NCBI GenBank assembly: GCA_002422725.1
Contig: DITE01000014.1
Span: forward strand, 7,385-62,915
Length of the DNA: 55,531 nt
Source of the DNA: Bacteroidales bacterium UBA6192
GTDB lineage: Bacteria > Bacteroidota > Bacteroidia > Bacteroidales > F082
Direction: 5' to 3'
In this document: positions 9,078 through 17,636 of the stretch, one piece after another
How positions within the stretch are numbered: position 1 is the stretch's first letter
Layout: each line of letters opens with the position of its first letter
Program-made: the position numbers and the translations under genes
Notes under the pieces: generated by a model
The model's database searches: none
Told to the model about the DNA's origin: nothing
What the model saw: only the letters and a program-made list of their open reading frames with translations

Positions 9078-10055
9078 ATGGCAAAAGTTCTTGGTATGGG
9101 CAATGCCCTGGTTGATATTATGACCCGCATTGATGATGATGCCCTACTCGAAGCACTTAGACTTCCAAAGGGAAGCATGCAACTTGTTGATACCGAAATG
9201 TCCATTATTGTATCTCATGCCACGGCTCATTTCCCGCGCACCATGTCATCGGGAGGTTCGGCTGCTAACACCATACATGGCTTGGCGAAACTGGGCATAG
9301 AAACAGCATTTATCGGATCAGTCGGAGCTGATGAGATCGGTGTGTTTTTTATCAGCGATCTTGCAAATAATAACATCAAACCTATTTTAAATCAAAGCAA
9401 TACACCATCTGGTATTGCCATTGCATTGGTTTCACCCGACGGAGAACGTACTTTTGCCACGCATCTTGGTGCAGCAATCGAATTGTCGGCCGAGCATCTT
9501 CAGCACCACTTATTCGAGGGGTTTGATTTTTTCTATGTGGAAGGATATTTGGTTCAAAACGAAGCATTATTGTACAAAGCCCTTGAAATGGCCAAATCAG
9601 CCGGGTTGATTGTGGCACTTGACCTTGCCAGTTACAATGTGGTGGAGGTTAAAAGGGACTTTCTGACTGAAATACTGGAAAAGTACGTGGATATTGTTTT
9701 TGCCAATGAAGAAGAGGCGAAATCATTAACAGGTCTCTCACCTCATGAGGCTGTTAACCATTTGGCTAAAAGCTGTTCCATTGCTGTTGTTAAAATTGGG
9801 GAAAATGGCTCACTGATCCGTTCGGCAGATGAATTTTCACATGTTGAAGCAAACAAAGCTCAAGCTATCGACACCACCGGTGCAGGCGATCTCTATGCTG
9901 CTGGCTTTATATTTGGTCTTGCGAGCGGTTATCCGTTGGATCGTTGTGGTAAAATTGGATCACTGCTTGCTGCTAACGTGATAGAAGTTATCGGTGCAAA
10001 AATGGATCAGGCTCATTGGAACAGACTGACTGCTTTAGTTGAACATACCGTTTAG
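9078..10055 (+). CDS. PfkB-family carbohydrate/nucleoside kinase (adenosine kinase-like)
   Basis: A cytoplasmic kinase of 325 residues, the usual family length. The sequence shows the PfkB start (VLGMGNALVDI), the sugar/nucleoside-binding GGSAANT motif (~59-65) that is typical of adenosine-kinase-like members, and the C-terminal signature DTTGAGDLYAAGF, whose aspartate is the catalytic base and whose GAGD forms the anion hole. NEEEA (~215) matches the ATP/Mg region. Substrate cannot be fixed from sequence; adenosine or a ribose-type sugar is most likely given the GGSAANT form. It is transcribed alone, between a terminator and a separate promoter. Confidence 0.88.
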   Translation: MAKVLGMGNALVDIMTRIDDDALLEALRLPKGSMQLVDTEMSIIVSHATAHFPRTMSSGGSAANTIHGLAKLGIETAFIGSVGADEIGVFFISDLANNNIKPILNQSNTPSGIAIALVSPDGERTFATHLGAAIELSAEHLQHHLFEGFDFFYVEGYLVQNEALLYKALEMAKSAGLIVALDLASYNVVEVKRDFLTEILEKYVDIVFANEEEAKSLTGLSPHEAVNHLAKSCSIAVVKIGENGSLIRSADEFSHVEANKAQAIDTTGAGDLYAAGFIFGLASGYPLDRCGKIGSLLAANVIEVIGAKMDQAHWNRLTALVEHTV

Positions 10056-10098
10056 CAACATGGCTTATCCGGTTTTAGTCTAAATAAGGGCCTTACTT

Positions 10099-10128
10099 TT
10101 GTCAATTACGCTTAATTTCATACATTTG
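10099..10128 (+). promoter_or_regulatory. Promoter of the EF-G-like gene
   Basis: TTTTG ending at 10101 is separated by 19 bp from TACATTTG (10121-10128), a near-ideal Bacteroidota promoter. The predicted start is ~40 nt before the ATG at 10177. TACTTTTG at 10094-10101 is itself a second possible -7 element. Confidence 0.55.
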
Positions 10129-10176
10129 CCACCCTGTTTTCCTACATTAGGTATAATTTAACAGATCAATACACAC

Positions 10177-12312
10177 ATGAAGGTATTTCAAACGAAAGAG
10201 ATTAGAAACATTGCCCTCATCGGAGCGGCAAAATCAGGAAAAACCACCCTGTCTGAATGCATGTTGTTCGAAGGGAAAGTGATTAACCGCAAAGGATCAG
10301 TAGATGATAAAAACACGGTATCAGATTACCGTCAGATTGAAACCGATCGTCAGATTTCGGTTCAAACTTCACTGCTGCATACCCTTTGGGAAGGCCACAA
10401 AATAAATATATTAGACACACCCGGATTCAGCGATTTCACGGGCGACATCCTTTCGTCTGTCAGCGTTGCTGACACAGCCATTTTTACCGTTAACGGTCAG
10501 GCAGGGGTGGAAGCCACAACAGAAAACGCCTGGAGACAAGCCGAAAAAGCCGGTTGTCCGGTGGTCTTCGTCATTAACCAGCTTGATCACCACAATGCTC
10601 ATTTTGATGAGGTTGTGCGACAGCTTAAGGATTATTATGGCGACAAGGTTACCATTGCGCAATATCCTGTAAACAGCGGTGAAGGCTTTGATACCGTTAT
10701 CGATCTGGTGTTGATGAAGATGTTAAAGTTCAGTAACGCAGGTGGAATGCCTCAGATGCTCGAAATCCCTGCTTCAGAAATTGACAAAGCCGAAGAATTG
10801 CATCAGCGACTGATTGAGAATGCAGCTGAAGGCGATGAATCATTGATGGAAAAATATTTCGAAAACGATACCCTCACGCTTGAAGAAACGCGTCAGGGAA
10901 TCAGGGCCGGGCTTATCCAGCGAGGGATATTCCCTGTTTTTTGTGCTTCAGTAAAACACGGTATTGGCGTTAGCCGTTTGTTGGAGTTTATAGTACATTC
11001 CTGTCCATCGCCCGATTTGATGGCTCCTCGCAAAACTACTTCGGGTAAAACATATCACTGCAATTCAAAAGAACCGGCAGCGATGTTTGTTTTTAAGATA
11101 TCCAATGAACAACATCTCGGTGAAGTATCCCTGGTGAAGGTATATGGAGGCGAAATTTTTGAAAGCCAGGATTTGATTAATCCACGCTCAGGCAACAAGG
11201 AAAGGGTATCGCAGTTGTTTATTGTAAACGGCAAGAACCGCGAGAAAATTGACCGGATTGTTGCTGGTGACATTGCTGTCACGATCAAGCTGAAGGATGT
11301 TCGCACCAACGACTCACTCATCGAACCCAAGGCAGCTGATGCCCCGTTTGAGCCTATTGAGTATCCTGAACCGGTTTTCATAACAGCTGTCAAGGCTGTG
11401 AACTCAACAGATGATGAAAAACTGGGAAGTGTGTTGCAGGATATGCACCGCACCGATCCAACAATTATTGCCGGGCTCTCGCGCGAACTCAGGCAGCTCA
11501 TTCTGAAGTGTCAGGGCGAATATCATGTGAACACCATCAAATGGTATTTTGACAATATCTATAAACTCGACATTGAGTTTTATGCACCTAAAATTCCTTA
11601 TCGCGAAACGATCACCAAAGCTGCCAGGGCCGATTATCGTCACAAGAAACAGTCAGGAGGATCAGGCCAGTTTGGTGAAGTTCATCTCATGGTGCAGCCT
11701 TTCGTTGAAGGGTATAAGGATCCGACCGACTTCCCCGTCCGTGGCCGCGAAGAACACAACCTGCCCTGGGGTGGAAAACTGTTGTTTAACAATTGTATCG
11801 TTGGTGGATCAATCGATGCCCGCTTCATGCCTGCCATATTGAAAGGTGTCATGGAACGACTCGAAGAAGGCCCGCTGACAGGTTCCTACGCCCGCGACAT
11901 CATTGTGTATGTGTACGACGGCAAGATGCATCCGGTAGATTCGAATGAAATTTCATTTAAACTGGCAGGACGTCAGGCATTTATTACTGCCTTTAAAAAT
12001 GCCGGACCAAAAATCATGGAACCTATCTACGATCTGGCTGTACGCATGCCCGAAGATATGATGGGTGCTGTGATGACCGATCTGCAGGGTCGTCGTGCTG
12101 TGATCATGGGAATGGATTCGGATGGAAAATACCAGATCATTCGCGCCCGTGTGCCATTGGCCGAAATGAACAAATATTCCACTTCGCTGAGTTCACTTAC
12201 TTCCGGTCGCGGATCGTTCTCCATGAAATTCACCGAGTATGCCCAGGTACCTGGAGATGTTCAGACACATCTTCTCAAGGAATACGAAGAAAAACTCAAG
12301 GACGAGGATTAG
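10177..12312 (+). CDS. EF-G paralog (EF-G2-like) lacking the switch II histidine
   Basis: A protein of 711 residues with the full EF-G domain order: G domain, domain II, then III-V. The P-loop is intact (GAAKSGKT, 16-23). Switch II reads DTPGF (80-84) where elongating EF-G has DTPGH. Switch I reads RQISV instead of RGITI, and NKxD has become NQLD (134-137). Bacteroides EF-G2, reported to support translocation without GTP hydrolysis, is the closest well-known concept; FusA2-type proteins elsewhere also lack the histidine. It stands alone between its own promoter and a strong terminator, away from rpsL/rpsG/tuf, so it is not the housekeeping fusA. I infer a specialised ribosome factor for slow growth or starvation. 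Confidence 0.85.
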   Translation: MKVFQTKEIRNIALIGAAKSGKTTLSECMLFEGKVINRKGSVDDKNTVSDYRQIETDRQISVQTSLLHTLWEGHKINILDTPGFSDFTGDILSSVSVADTAIFTVNGQAGVEATTENAWRQAEKAGCPVVFVINQLDHHNAHFDEVVRQLKDYYGDKVTIAQYPVNSGEGFDTVIDLVLMKMLKFSNAGGMPQMLEIPASEIDKAEELHQRLIENAAEGDESLMEKYFENDTLTLEETRQGIRAGLIQRGIFPVFCASVKHGIGVSRLLEFIVHSCPSPDLMAPRKTTSGKTYHCNSKEPAAMFVFKISNEQHLGEVSLVKVYGGEIFESQDLINPRSGNKERVSQLFIVNGKNREKIDRIVAGDIAVTIKLKDVRTNDSLIEPKAADAPFEPIEYPEPVFITAVKAVNSTDDEKLGSVLQDMHRTDPTIIAGLSRELRQLILKCQGEYHVNTIKWYFDNIYKLDIEFYAPKIPYRETITKAARADYRHKKQSGGSGQFGEVHLMVQPFVEGYKDPTDFPVRGREEHNLPWGGKLLFNNCIVGGSIDARFMPAILKGVMERLEEGPLTGSYARDIIVYVYDGKMHPVDSNEISFKLAGRQAFITAFKNAGPKIMEPIYDLAVRMPEDMMGAVMTDLQGRRAVIMGMDSDGKYQIIRARVPLAEMNKYSTSLSSLTSGRGSFSMKFTEYAQVPGDVQTHLLKEYEEKLKDED

Positions 12313-12331
12313 TCCTATGTCATTGCTACAC

Positions 12332-12363
12332 AAACCGGCCTGGCAACATGGCCGGTTTTTTTT
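12332..12363 (+). terminator. Strong intrinsic terminator after the EF-G-like gene
   Basis: A 9-bp perfect stem AAACCGGCC / GGCCGGTTT (12332-12340 / 12350-12358) with a 9-nt loop, running into eight T residues. Confidence 0.88.
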
Positions 12364-12370
12364 CGGGCAG

Positions 12371-12400
12371 TTGACAACAGAAAAATATTTTGTATATTTG
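12371..12400 (+). promoter_or_regulatory. Promoter of tRNA-Ala
   Basis: TTG (12371-12373), a 19-bp spacer, then TATATTTG (12393-12400), 10 bp before the tRNA 5' end. This is one of the best matches to the Bacteroidota consensus in the window. Confidence 0.7.
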
Positions 12401-12410
12401 CGCCCTTATT

Positions 12411-12484
12411 GGGGAATTAGCTCAGTTGGCTAGAGCGTTTGACTGGCAGTCAAAAGGTCATCGGTTCGATTCCGTTATTCTCCA
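12411..12484 (+). tRNA. tRNA-Ala (anticodon GGC)
   Basis: The 74-nt cloverleaf folds by eye. The acceptor GGGGAAT pairs with ATTCTCC and contains the G3:U70 pair that identifies tRNA-Ala. The anticodon stem TTTGA/TCAAA encloses CTGGCAG (anticodon GGC at 12445-12447), and the T-loop is TTCGATT. The T stem has one mismatch. CCA is not encoded. It is transcribed as a single gene between a promoter (12371) and a terminator (12489). Confidence 0.93.
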
Positions 12485-12488
12485 CACA

Positions 12489-12520
12489 AAGCTGACTTCA
12501 CAACAGGTCAGCTTTTTTTT
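12489..12520 (+). terminator. Terminator of tRNA-Ala
   Basis: The stem AAGCTGAC / GTCAGCTT (12489-12496 / 12507-12514) with a 10-nt loop is followed by a run of T. Confidence 0.85.
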
Positions 12521-13104
12521 ATCGTAAACTTAGGGTTATTTTGGGGCAGGGGAAAAAACCTCAACCCAAATCAGGACAAGACAATTATATGAACAACCCT
12601 GTGTTGAAATGATAATCTTCCGAACACTAGTGATTGCAAATTCGCGCCAGCAGGCGAGAAGTCAAAGTCAAGAACAAGGAAAAGCCACTAATTTTTTTTA
12701 AGTAATTAACTGAATCTGGTCATAGAACAGCCAATTCCCTGATTTGAATCTACTGTTTGCATTCCCGATCCTCAATCATTGCAACATTCCTGAAATAACA
12801 TGAGTATACGGCAGGTTTCTGAAAATTAACAACTATTTAACATTTCTGGTTTAAGCTTCATTACCAGTCAGTTTGCCGTCTTGTTACCCTGCGTGACTAG
12901 CGCAATTAAGATTCAGGTAACTATATCCTTCAATCCTTTTGGGCTTGTTTGTTGTTATAAATTATAAAGATAGAATCTAAAACACACGTTTCATTCCTCT
13001 TTCAGGCGATTACTGCCTGTAATGTAGAATGTCTTCTTTGCAAATACCTGTCTTAAAACGTGTGTCATTGGATGACCATTTTATTCAATTAACACTGTTT
13101 AGCC
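12521..13104. other. Long non-coding leader/intergenic region before the radical SAM gene
   Basis: These 584 bp carry no convincing coding frame, tRNA or known riboswitch that I can recognise, and no clean TAnnTTTG promoter. An inverted repeat is present: ACACACGTTT (12982-12991) and AAACGTGTGT (13056-13065), 64 bp apart, enclosing a smaller CAGGC/GCCTG hairpin near 13003-13017. It could be a structured 5' leader of the KamA-like gene or a transcription-factor site. Confidence 0.4.
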
Positions 13105-14385
13105 ATGAAATTTATAACATACAACCAGAAGAATTTTCGGGAAATTGAGTATCTGAGATATCTTCCCGAAGAAGAGAAAACCGAAATTGATATCGTTTCG
13201 CGCGTGATTCCTTTTAAGACCAACAATTATGTGGTTGATTACCTGATCGATTGGGAAAACTATAAGAATGACCCCATCTTCATCCTGAATTTTCCAAACA
13301 GGAATATGCTGACCGAAGAGCAGTATGCACAACTGTCGTATGCCATTCAAAATGCGGAATCTGTTGCAACGGTCAATCAGATTATTTACGATATCAGGAT
13401 GGAAATGAATCCGCATCCTGCGCAGCAAATGACCAATGTTCCTATGTTGGATGGCGAGGAGTTGAAGGGATTGCAGCACAAATACAGAGACGTGATACTG
13501 TTTTTCCCCAGTCAGGGTCAGACCTGCCATGCGCACTGCACGTTTTGCTTCCGCTGGCCTCAGTTTGTGAAGGAGCTCGATCTGAAATTCTCGATGCGTG
13601 AAATAGACAAGGTAATCGCTTACATCCGCAAGAATGAACACATCAACGAGATTTTATTTACCGGTGGTGACCCGATGGTAATGGATCCGGGAACTTTGCG
13701 TAAATATATCGAAGCTATTATCGCTGCAAAAATACCGCACCTGACCAACATCCGGTTTGGCACCAAATCGCTGAGTTACTGGCCATTTGCTTTTATTCCC
13801 GAATACAGTGACGAAGGCCAGGAAATGCTGGATACCTTGAAATTGATCAGCAACAGCGGTATGCATCTGGCAATCATGGCGCATTTCAACCATCCCAACG
13901 AACTCAAAACTGAGGTGCTTCAGCAAGCCATCCTTAACCTGAAAGCATGTGGCGCTGAAATCAGGACCCAGGCGCCGGTGCTGAAGAATATAAACGACAA
14001 CAGCCAGGATTGGGCCGATATGTGGAAAATACAGATCGGACTCGGACTTATTCCTTATTATATGTTTATCGAGCGCGAAACCGGGCCTTATGAATATTTC
14101 AGCCTTCCGATTGCCGAGGTGTACCGGATGTATCAGAATGCAATCAGGGAATCAGGCAGTTTTGCAAAAACAGTGACCGGGCCTGTGATGTCAGCCAGCA
14201 AAGGCAAGGTGCACATCATGGGAATTGTCAAAAACCCAGTGAACGGTGACAAGTACTTTATGATGCAATATGTAAGACACCGCGACTACACTAGGACCTT
14301 CAAGCCATTCTTTATGGAGTTCCACGACCAGGCAACCTGGGTTGATCAGCTGACAGAAGTGCCTTTGTTTTCTTTTGCAGGATAA
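13105..14385 (+). CDS. KamA-family (lysine 2,3-aminomutase-like) radical SAM enzyme
   Basis: A protein of 426 residues. The [4Fe-4S]/SAM motif is CHAHCTFC (Cys141, 145, 148), the CxxxCxxC form, followed by FRWPQF as in KamA/EpmB proteins; FTGGDP (186-190) is the SAM-amino-group motif. In true lysine 2,3-aminomutase a PGGGGK motif supplies the lysine for PLP. Here the equivalent region reads VMSASKGKVHI (361-371), so PLP binding is uncertain even though Lys366/368 are available. The gene is 37 bp from the diflavin reductase at 14422 and co-directional, which suggests that protein reduces its cluster. Likely a 2,3-aminomutase-like or other SAM radical reaction; substrate unknown. Confidence 0.82.
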   Translation: MKFITYNQKNFREIEYLRYLPEEEKTEIDIVSRVIPFKTNNYVVDYLIDWENYKNDPIFILNFPNRNMLTEEQYAQLSYAIQNAESVATVNQIIYDIRMEMNPHPAQQMTNVPMLDGEELKGLQHKYRDVILFFPSQGQTCHAHCTFCFRWPQFVKELDLKFSMREIDKVIAYIRKNEHINEILFTGGDPMVMDPGTLRKYIEAIIAAKIPHLTNIRFGTKSLSYWPFAFIPEYSDEGQEMLDTLKLISNSGMHLAIMAHFNHPNELKTEVLQQAILNLKACGAEIRTQAPVLKNINDNSQDWADMWKIQIGLGLIPYYMFIERETGPYEYFSLPIAEVYRMYQNAIRESGSFAKTVTGPVMSASKGKVHIMGIVKNPVNGDKYFMMQYVRHRDYTRTFKPFFMEFHDQATWVDQLTEVPLFSFAG

Positions 14386-14421
14386 ATCAATGTTAAACAC
14401 TTGAATTAAAACTCACTAGTT

Positions 14422-16098
14422 ATGGAACTTGAAAAGGAATTGCCGATGATGTCGGATATTCAATCCAGTGCAGAAACCGATCAGGCCCTACTGCATGTTA
14501 TCTGTGGCAGTCGTACCGGCAATTCGATGGCGGCCGGCAGGCTTGCCCATGAATATACCACTCACCTTGGGATTAAATGCCAACTCCACGATATGAAAAA
14601 CATTGACCCCAATCAGATTGCACATATAAAAAACATGCTGATCGCCGTAAGTACGCATGGCGAAGGTGATCCTCCGGCAGTGGTCGAGGATTTCTACAAC
14701 TTCATGCATTCCGCAGAAGCGCCATCGATGAAAGGAACCCGTTTCAGTGTGCTTGCTTTGGGCGACAGCAGCTACAAAGACTATTGCAAAACCGGTCACG
14801 ATTTCAGGAAACGCCTGCTGGAGCTCGGTAGCGAAGAAATATCACCCCTGGTGGAATGCGACATCGACTATGAAGAAAATGCCATGAACTGGGTTCGCGA
14901 AGCAGTTGCTTCCTTCGAAAACATACTGCCCAAAACCGGAATAATCCATGAAAAGGAGTTCGCTTTTGAGATCAATAAAATAGAAACCGGAAGCGACGGA
15001 GTTTATTATGCCGAAGTAAAAGACATTCAACTGCTTACCTCTCCAGATTTTCTTAAACGTACGTTCCATCTGGTTTTGTCGGTAGAGAAGTTTGCTTCCT
15101 CCTTTTTTCCTGGAGATTCGTTTGGCATTTATGCCCACAATTCCCGTTTGCTTGTTGATAAACTCCTGAAGACACTCCATTTTGACGGTACCCATGCACT
15201 CATTGACGGGAAGTCACGCAAGTTGCTGAAAGAAGCCCTGATCAGTGATTACGAAATAACTGTGATTACTCCTGTGGTGGTTGAAAAATATGCTGAGATA
15301 ATTCAAAGCAGCGAACTGACGGCCTTTATCCGCGATAAATCCGTGCTCGGATTGTACTGCGAAACCTCCGATGTGCTGGATCTGGTAACCGATTTCCCTT
15401 CCGAAATAAGACCTGAAGACTTCGTAAGTATCCTGCGTAAACTTAAACCAAGGCTTTATTCCGTTGCCAACAGTCCGCTGATTTTCCCCGGTGAAGTGCA
15501 CTTCACAGTAGGATTGATGGAGTATGAACTGAAAAACCGTCGACATTCCGGCGTGTGTTCAACCTATTTTTCCGACCGCATAAAAATTGGGAACACCATC
15601 CCTGTGTTTCTTGAAGCCAATGAGAATTTCAGACTTACAGAAGATGATTCAATACCTGTCATCATGATAGCAACAGGCACCGGAATTGCACCTTTTCGGG
15701 GTTTTATGCAATATCGCGATCATAAAAAAGCCGCTGGAGACAACTGGCTGTTTTTCGGAGATCGTCATGCAAAAAGTGATTTTCACTATCAGCAGGAGTT
15801 GGAAGACTACCTTGAAAAAGGTATTCTTACCCGGCTGAACACGGCATTTTCCAGAGATCAGGCTGAGAAAATTTATGTTCAGCATCATATGATTGAAAAC
15901 AGCAAAGAGCTTTTCCGCTGGATTAACGACAGAAATGCTGAAATCTATATCTGCGGTAATAAAAGAACCATGGGTAATGATGTGAGGGAGACCCTCGCTT
16001 TGATTATAGCAAACGAAGGTCAAATGAGCCCGGCCAAAGTCGATGAATATATACAGAATTTAAGAACCGAAAAGCGATTGAAAACTGATTTGTATTGA
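14422..16098 (+). CDS. CysJ-like diflavin reductase (flavodoxin + FAD/NADPH reductase)
   Basis: A protein of 558 residues. A flavodoxin domain (~24-170) shows an FMN phosphate loop (GSRTGNS), STHGEGDPP and ALGDSSYKDYC. An FAD-binding region follows, with RLYSVANSP (RxYS motif) and GVCSTYF. The NAD(P)-binding half has ATGTGIAPFRGF and YICGNKRTMGNDV, and the chain ends in an aromatic residue (TDLY) that can stack on FAD, as in CysJ. The family passes electrons from NADPH through FAD and FMN. No sulfite reductase hemoprotein gene is nearby; the partner next door is the KamA-like radical SAM enzyme, so I infer that it supplies electrons to that enzyme. General sulfite/nitric reductase roles remain possible. 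Confidence 0.85.
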   Translation: MELEKELPMMSDIQSSAETDQALLHVICGSRTGNSMAAGRLAHEYTTHLGIKCQLHDMKNIDPNQIAHIKNMLIAVSTHGEGDPPAVVEDFYNFMHSAEAPSMKGTRFSVLALGDSSYKDYCKTGHDFRKRLLELGSEEISPLVECDIDYEENAMNWVREAVASFENILPKTGIIHEKEFAFEINKIETGSDGVYYAEVKDIQLLTSPDFLKRTFHLVLSVEKFASSFFPGDSFGIYAHNSRLLVDKLLKTLHFDGTHALIDGKSRKLLKEALISDYEITVITPVVVEKYAEIIQSSELTAFIRDKSVLGLYCETSDVLDLVTDFPSEIRPEDFVSILRKLKPRLYSVANSPLIFPGEVHFTVGLMEYELKNRRHSGVCSTYFSDRIKIGNTIPVFLEANENFRLTEDDSIPVIMIATGTGIAPFRGFMQYRDHKKAAGDNWLFFGDRHAKSDFHYQQELEDYLEKGILTRLNTAFSRDQAEKIYVQHHMIENSKELFRWINDRNAEIYICGNKRTMGNDVRETLALIIANEGQMSPAKVDEYIQNLRTEKRLKTDLY

Positions 16099-16179
16099 TT
16101 GCCTTGACTTTTAATGAATCAGCGACATAGGCGGCATTATAGACTTTAATTTATTATCATACTAGTTGTTAAACCCGAC

Positions 16180-16995
16180 AAATTATATTAAATTTGTTGG
16201 GTTTGATCGTCTTATTTCACATTTTTGGACAAATACGGGACAAAAATCTCTTCCGGTTTCTGGAATGCTTATCCGGAAAGTACATTTCAAATAATCGACA
16301 AGGGAAACTACTACAACTTTCTGACTACAGATAATTACTGAGGTATAGCATAAAAAATGCCAGGAAAGCTGTCTGGCTTTTTGAGCTTGTTCAGGATAGT
16401 CTGGTAAAAATGCCTGGTTCTGAACTGTTTGCCGATACAGAGGTAAAAACCATACTGTCATATGAGGATAACAGCTTTTAGGTGGATACCAGTTTCAGAG
16501 ACGTTTTTCATTATAGCAGCGAAGGTTTTCAGCAATGGCAGTCAAAAGCAAATAGCGAGCTTATGATATCAAAGATTAATCACGGCATCCGAATAGGCAA
16601 ACAGTTTGTGTTCGACACCTTGCTGGAAGGCCTGTATTTTGTTGATATGCAGTGCAAACTGCCTTCAAACTTACATTGAGCTAGCGGTCTGTAGAACAAT
16701 ACCATACTTGCTGTACCATGAGCAAATCTTTTGGGTGGGCATGGACAATGGCTTTGATTTTATGCGGTTCAAGTCGCCCTAACAACTACATCCTGATTAG
16801 GAATGGCAATTGGGAACAGCTTACACCGCTGCATCCTGAATTGGCAATCTTTATATTGGCACCAATCAGGATATCTACAAATATGATATTCAGCAGGTGG
16901 CGCCTCTCATATTCTTCTATTAATCTAACCTGGACAGATACCTCTGGAGCTACTCCTTCGGCAGGTTACCTCATCCATCCTTGTCAGCACAGTAA
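16180..16995 (+). pseudogene. Decayed propeller-type (Reg_prop) regulator remnant
   Basis: No intact frame exists, but stretches in several frames read like a Bacteroidota propeller regulator of the triple-tyrosine type. Examples are SGFWNAYPESTFQIIDKGNYY (~16250-16315), GSELFADTEVKTILSYEDNS, SKINHGIRIGKQFVFDTLLEG, IFWVGMDNGFDFMRF (~16725-16770) and GNLYIGTNQDIYKYD. These match the repeated [LI]W[IV]Gxxx-G[LI]xxx pattern of such proteins. Frameshifts and in-frame stops (for example the TAG at 16479-16481) separate the pieces. A later degenerate segment runs to about 16995. The family call is by eye; the decayed state is clear. Confidence 0.5.
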
Positions 16996-17012
16996 GTTTC
17001 GAAACCATTTCC

Positions 17013-17113
17013 GCCCCCTTTCTGGCTCCCCCTGCTGGATCCGACAGCCAAAGGCCGACCTTGTGGCCTCAGGCGGACGACCCTCTGATTAACAGTCAGA
17101 TGCTTTGACCAAC
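17013..17113 (-). pseudogene. Broken tRNA-Asn copy
   Basis: 17013-17039 and 17078-17113 match the intact tRNA-Asn locus (38292-38318 and 38329-38364) almost base for base, including 9 bp beyond the CCA end. The 10-nt T-loop part (CTTGAACCAG on the plus strand) is replaced by 38 nt of GC-rich sequence (17040-17077) holding an AGGCC...GGCCT inverted repeat. The match ends inside the D arm, where it merges with transposase-like sequence. It cannot fold as a functional tRNA. Confidence 0.75.
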
Positions 17114-17427
17114 AATTTCGAAGCATCGGTATCTGAGATTGCTCGATTGTTCCGCAACCGCTCGCAAATAGAGATATTCTTCAAGTAGATTAAGCAAAAC
17201 CTGACTATTAAAAAGCTTTGGGGGCCCATATGCACCTATCTGATAGTTGCAACACCAAGCGACAACTCTGAAGTCCTTTATCAATTTATGAGATAATTCA
17301 GATATTGGAAAGCTCTGCTTTTGATAAAACCACATTAAGAAAACTGCTTACAGAGTCTCAATCCAACCTAAATGTCAAAGAACAACATGAATTTTTTGGC
17401 CTCAAGAATTTACAGCATCAGCACTAA
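17105..17427 (+). pseudogene. C-terminal fragment of an IS4-family transposase
   Basis: The reading LTNNFEASVSEIARLFRNRS then QIEIFFK-stop-IKQNLTIKKLWG matches the Y(x)RWxIExFFKWxKQxLxIKxFxG core around the DDE glutamate of IS4-type (DUF4372-type) Bacteroidota transposases. The expected Trp codon is TAG. After a frameshift the tail IQILESSAFDKTTLRKLL...HEFFGLKN is also typical. The N-terminal two-thirds, including the first two aspartates, and the terminal repeats are missing. Confidence 0.72.
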
Positions 17428-17551
17428 AATTGTATATCAGTCCTTAAAAAGTTCACAGCAGTTTTTGAGAAAAGCCGGACAATCTCCTTGTTTTGTTTGA
17501 TAAGTACCAGCATTTGGTTAAAAAGTACAAGACTTTAGGATTTTGAGGGCA

Positions 17552-17559
17552 TAGTTTTG
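17552..17559 (+). promoter_or_regulatory. -7 element (TAGTTTTG) upstream of the secreted protein at 17637
   Basis: A TAnnTTTG match 77 bp before the ATG at 17637. The -33 position (~17533) holds only CTTT, so the match is partial. It would serve the small-protein/transporter cluster that follows the decayed patch. Confidence 0.35.
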
Positions 17560-17636
17560 CCGATTCAACTTATGAATAAAAGGAGCAAGCCGAAAATCCT
17601 TAATAAGAGTAGGCATTTCAATAAAACAATTTTGTT

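Noticed and set aside
14422..16098. Assimilatory sulfite reductase (cysJ) call
   Set aside because: Domain order fits CysJ, but no cysI or sulfate-assimilation gene is present and the operon partner is a radical SAM enzyme, so I did not assign the symbol.
16183..16461. A 92-residue minus-strand frame in the decayed region
   Set aside because: The opposite strand gives recognisable propeller-regulator fragments, so this frame is a shadow.
16180..17113. Idea that the regulator remnant plus tRNA-Asn fragment is a duplicated copy of the HTCS/tRNA-Asn locus at 33.8-38.4 kb
   Set aside because: Relative orientation differs (the remnant is on the plus strand while the HTCS is on the minus strand in the same tRNA orientation), and the remnant's phrases resemble a different propeller-regulator type.
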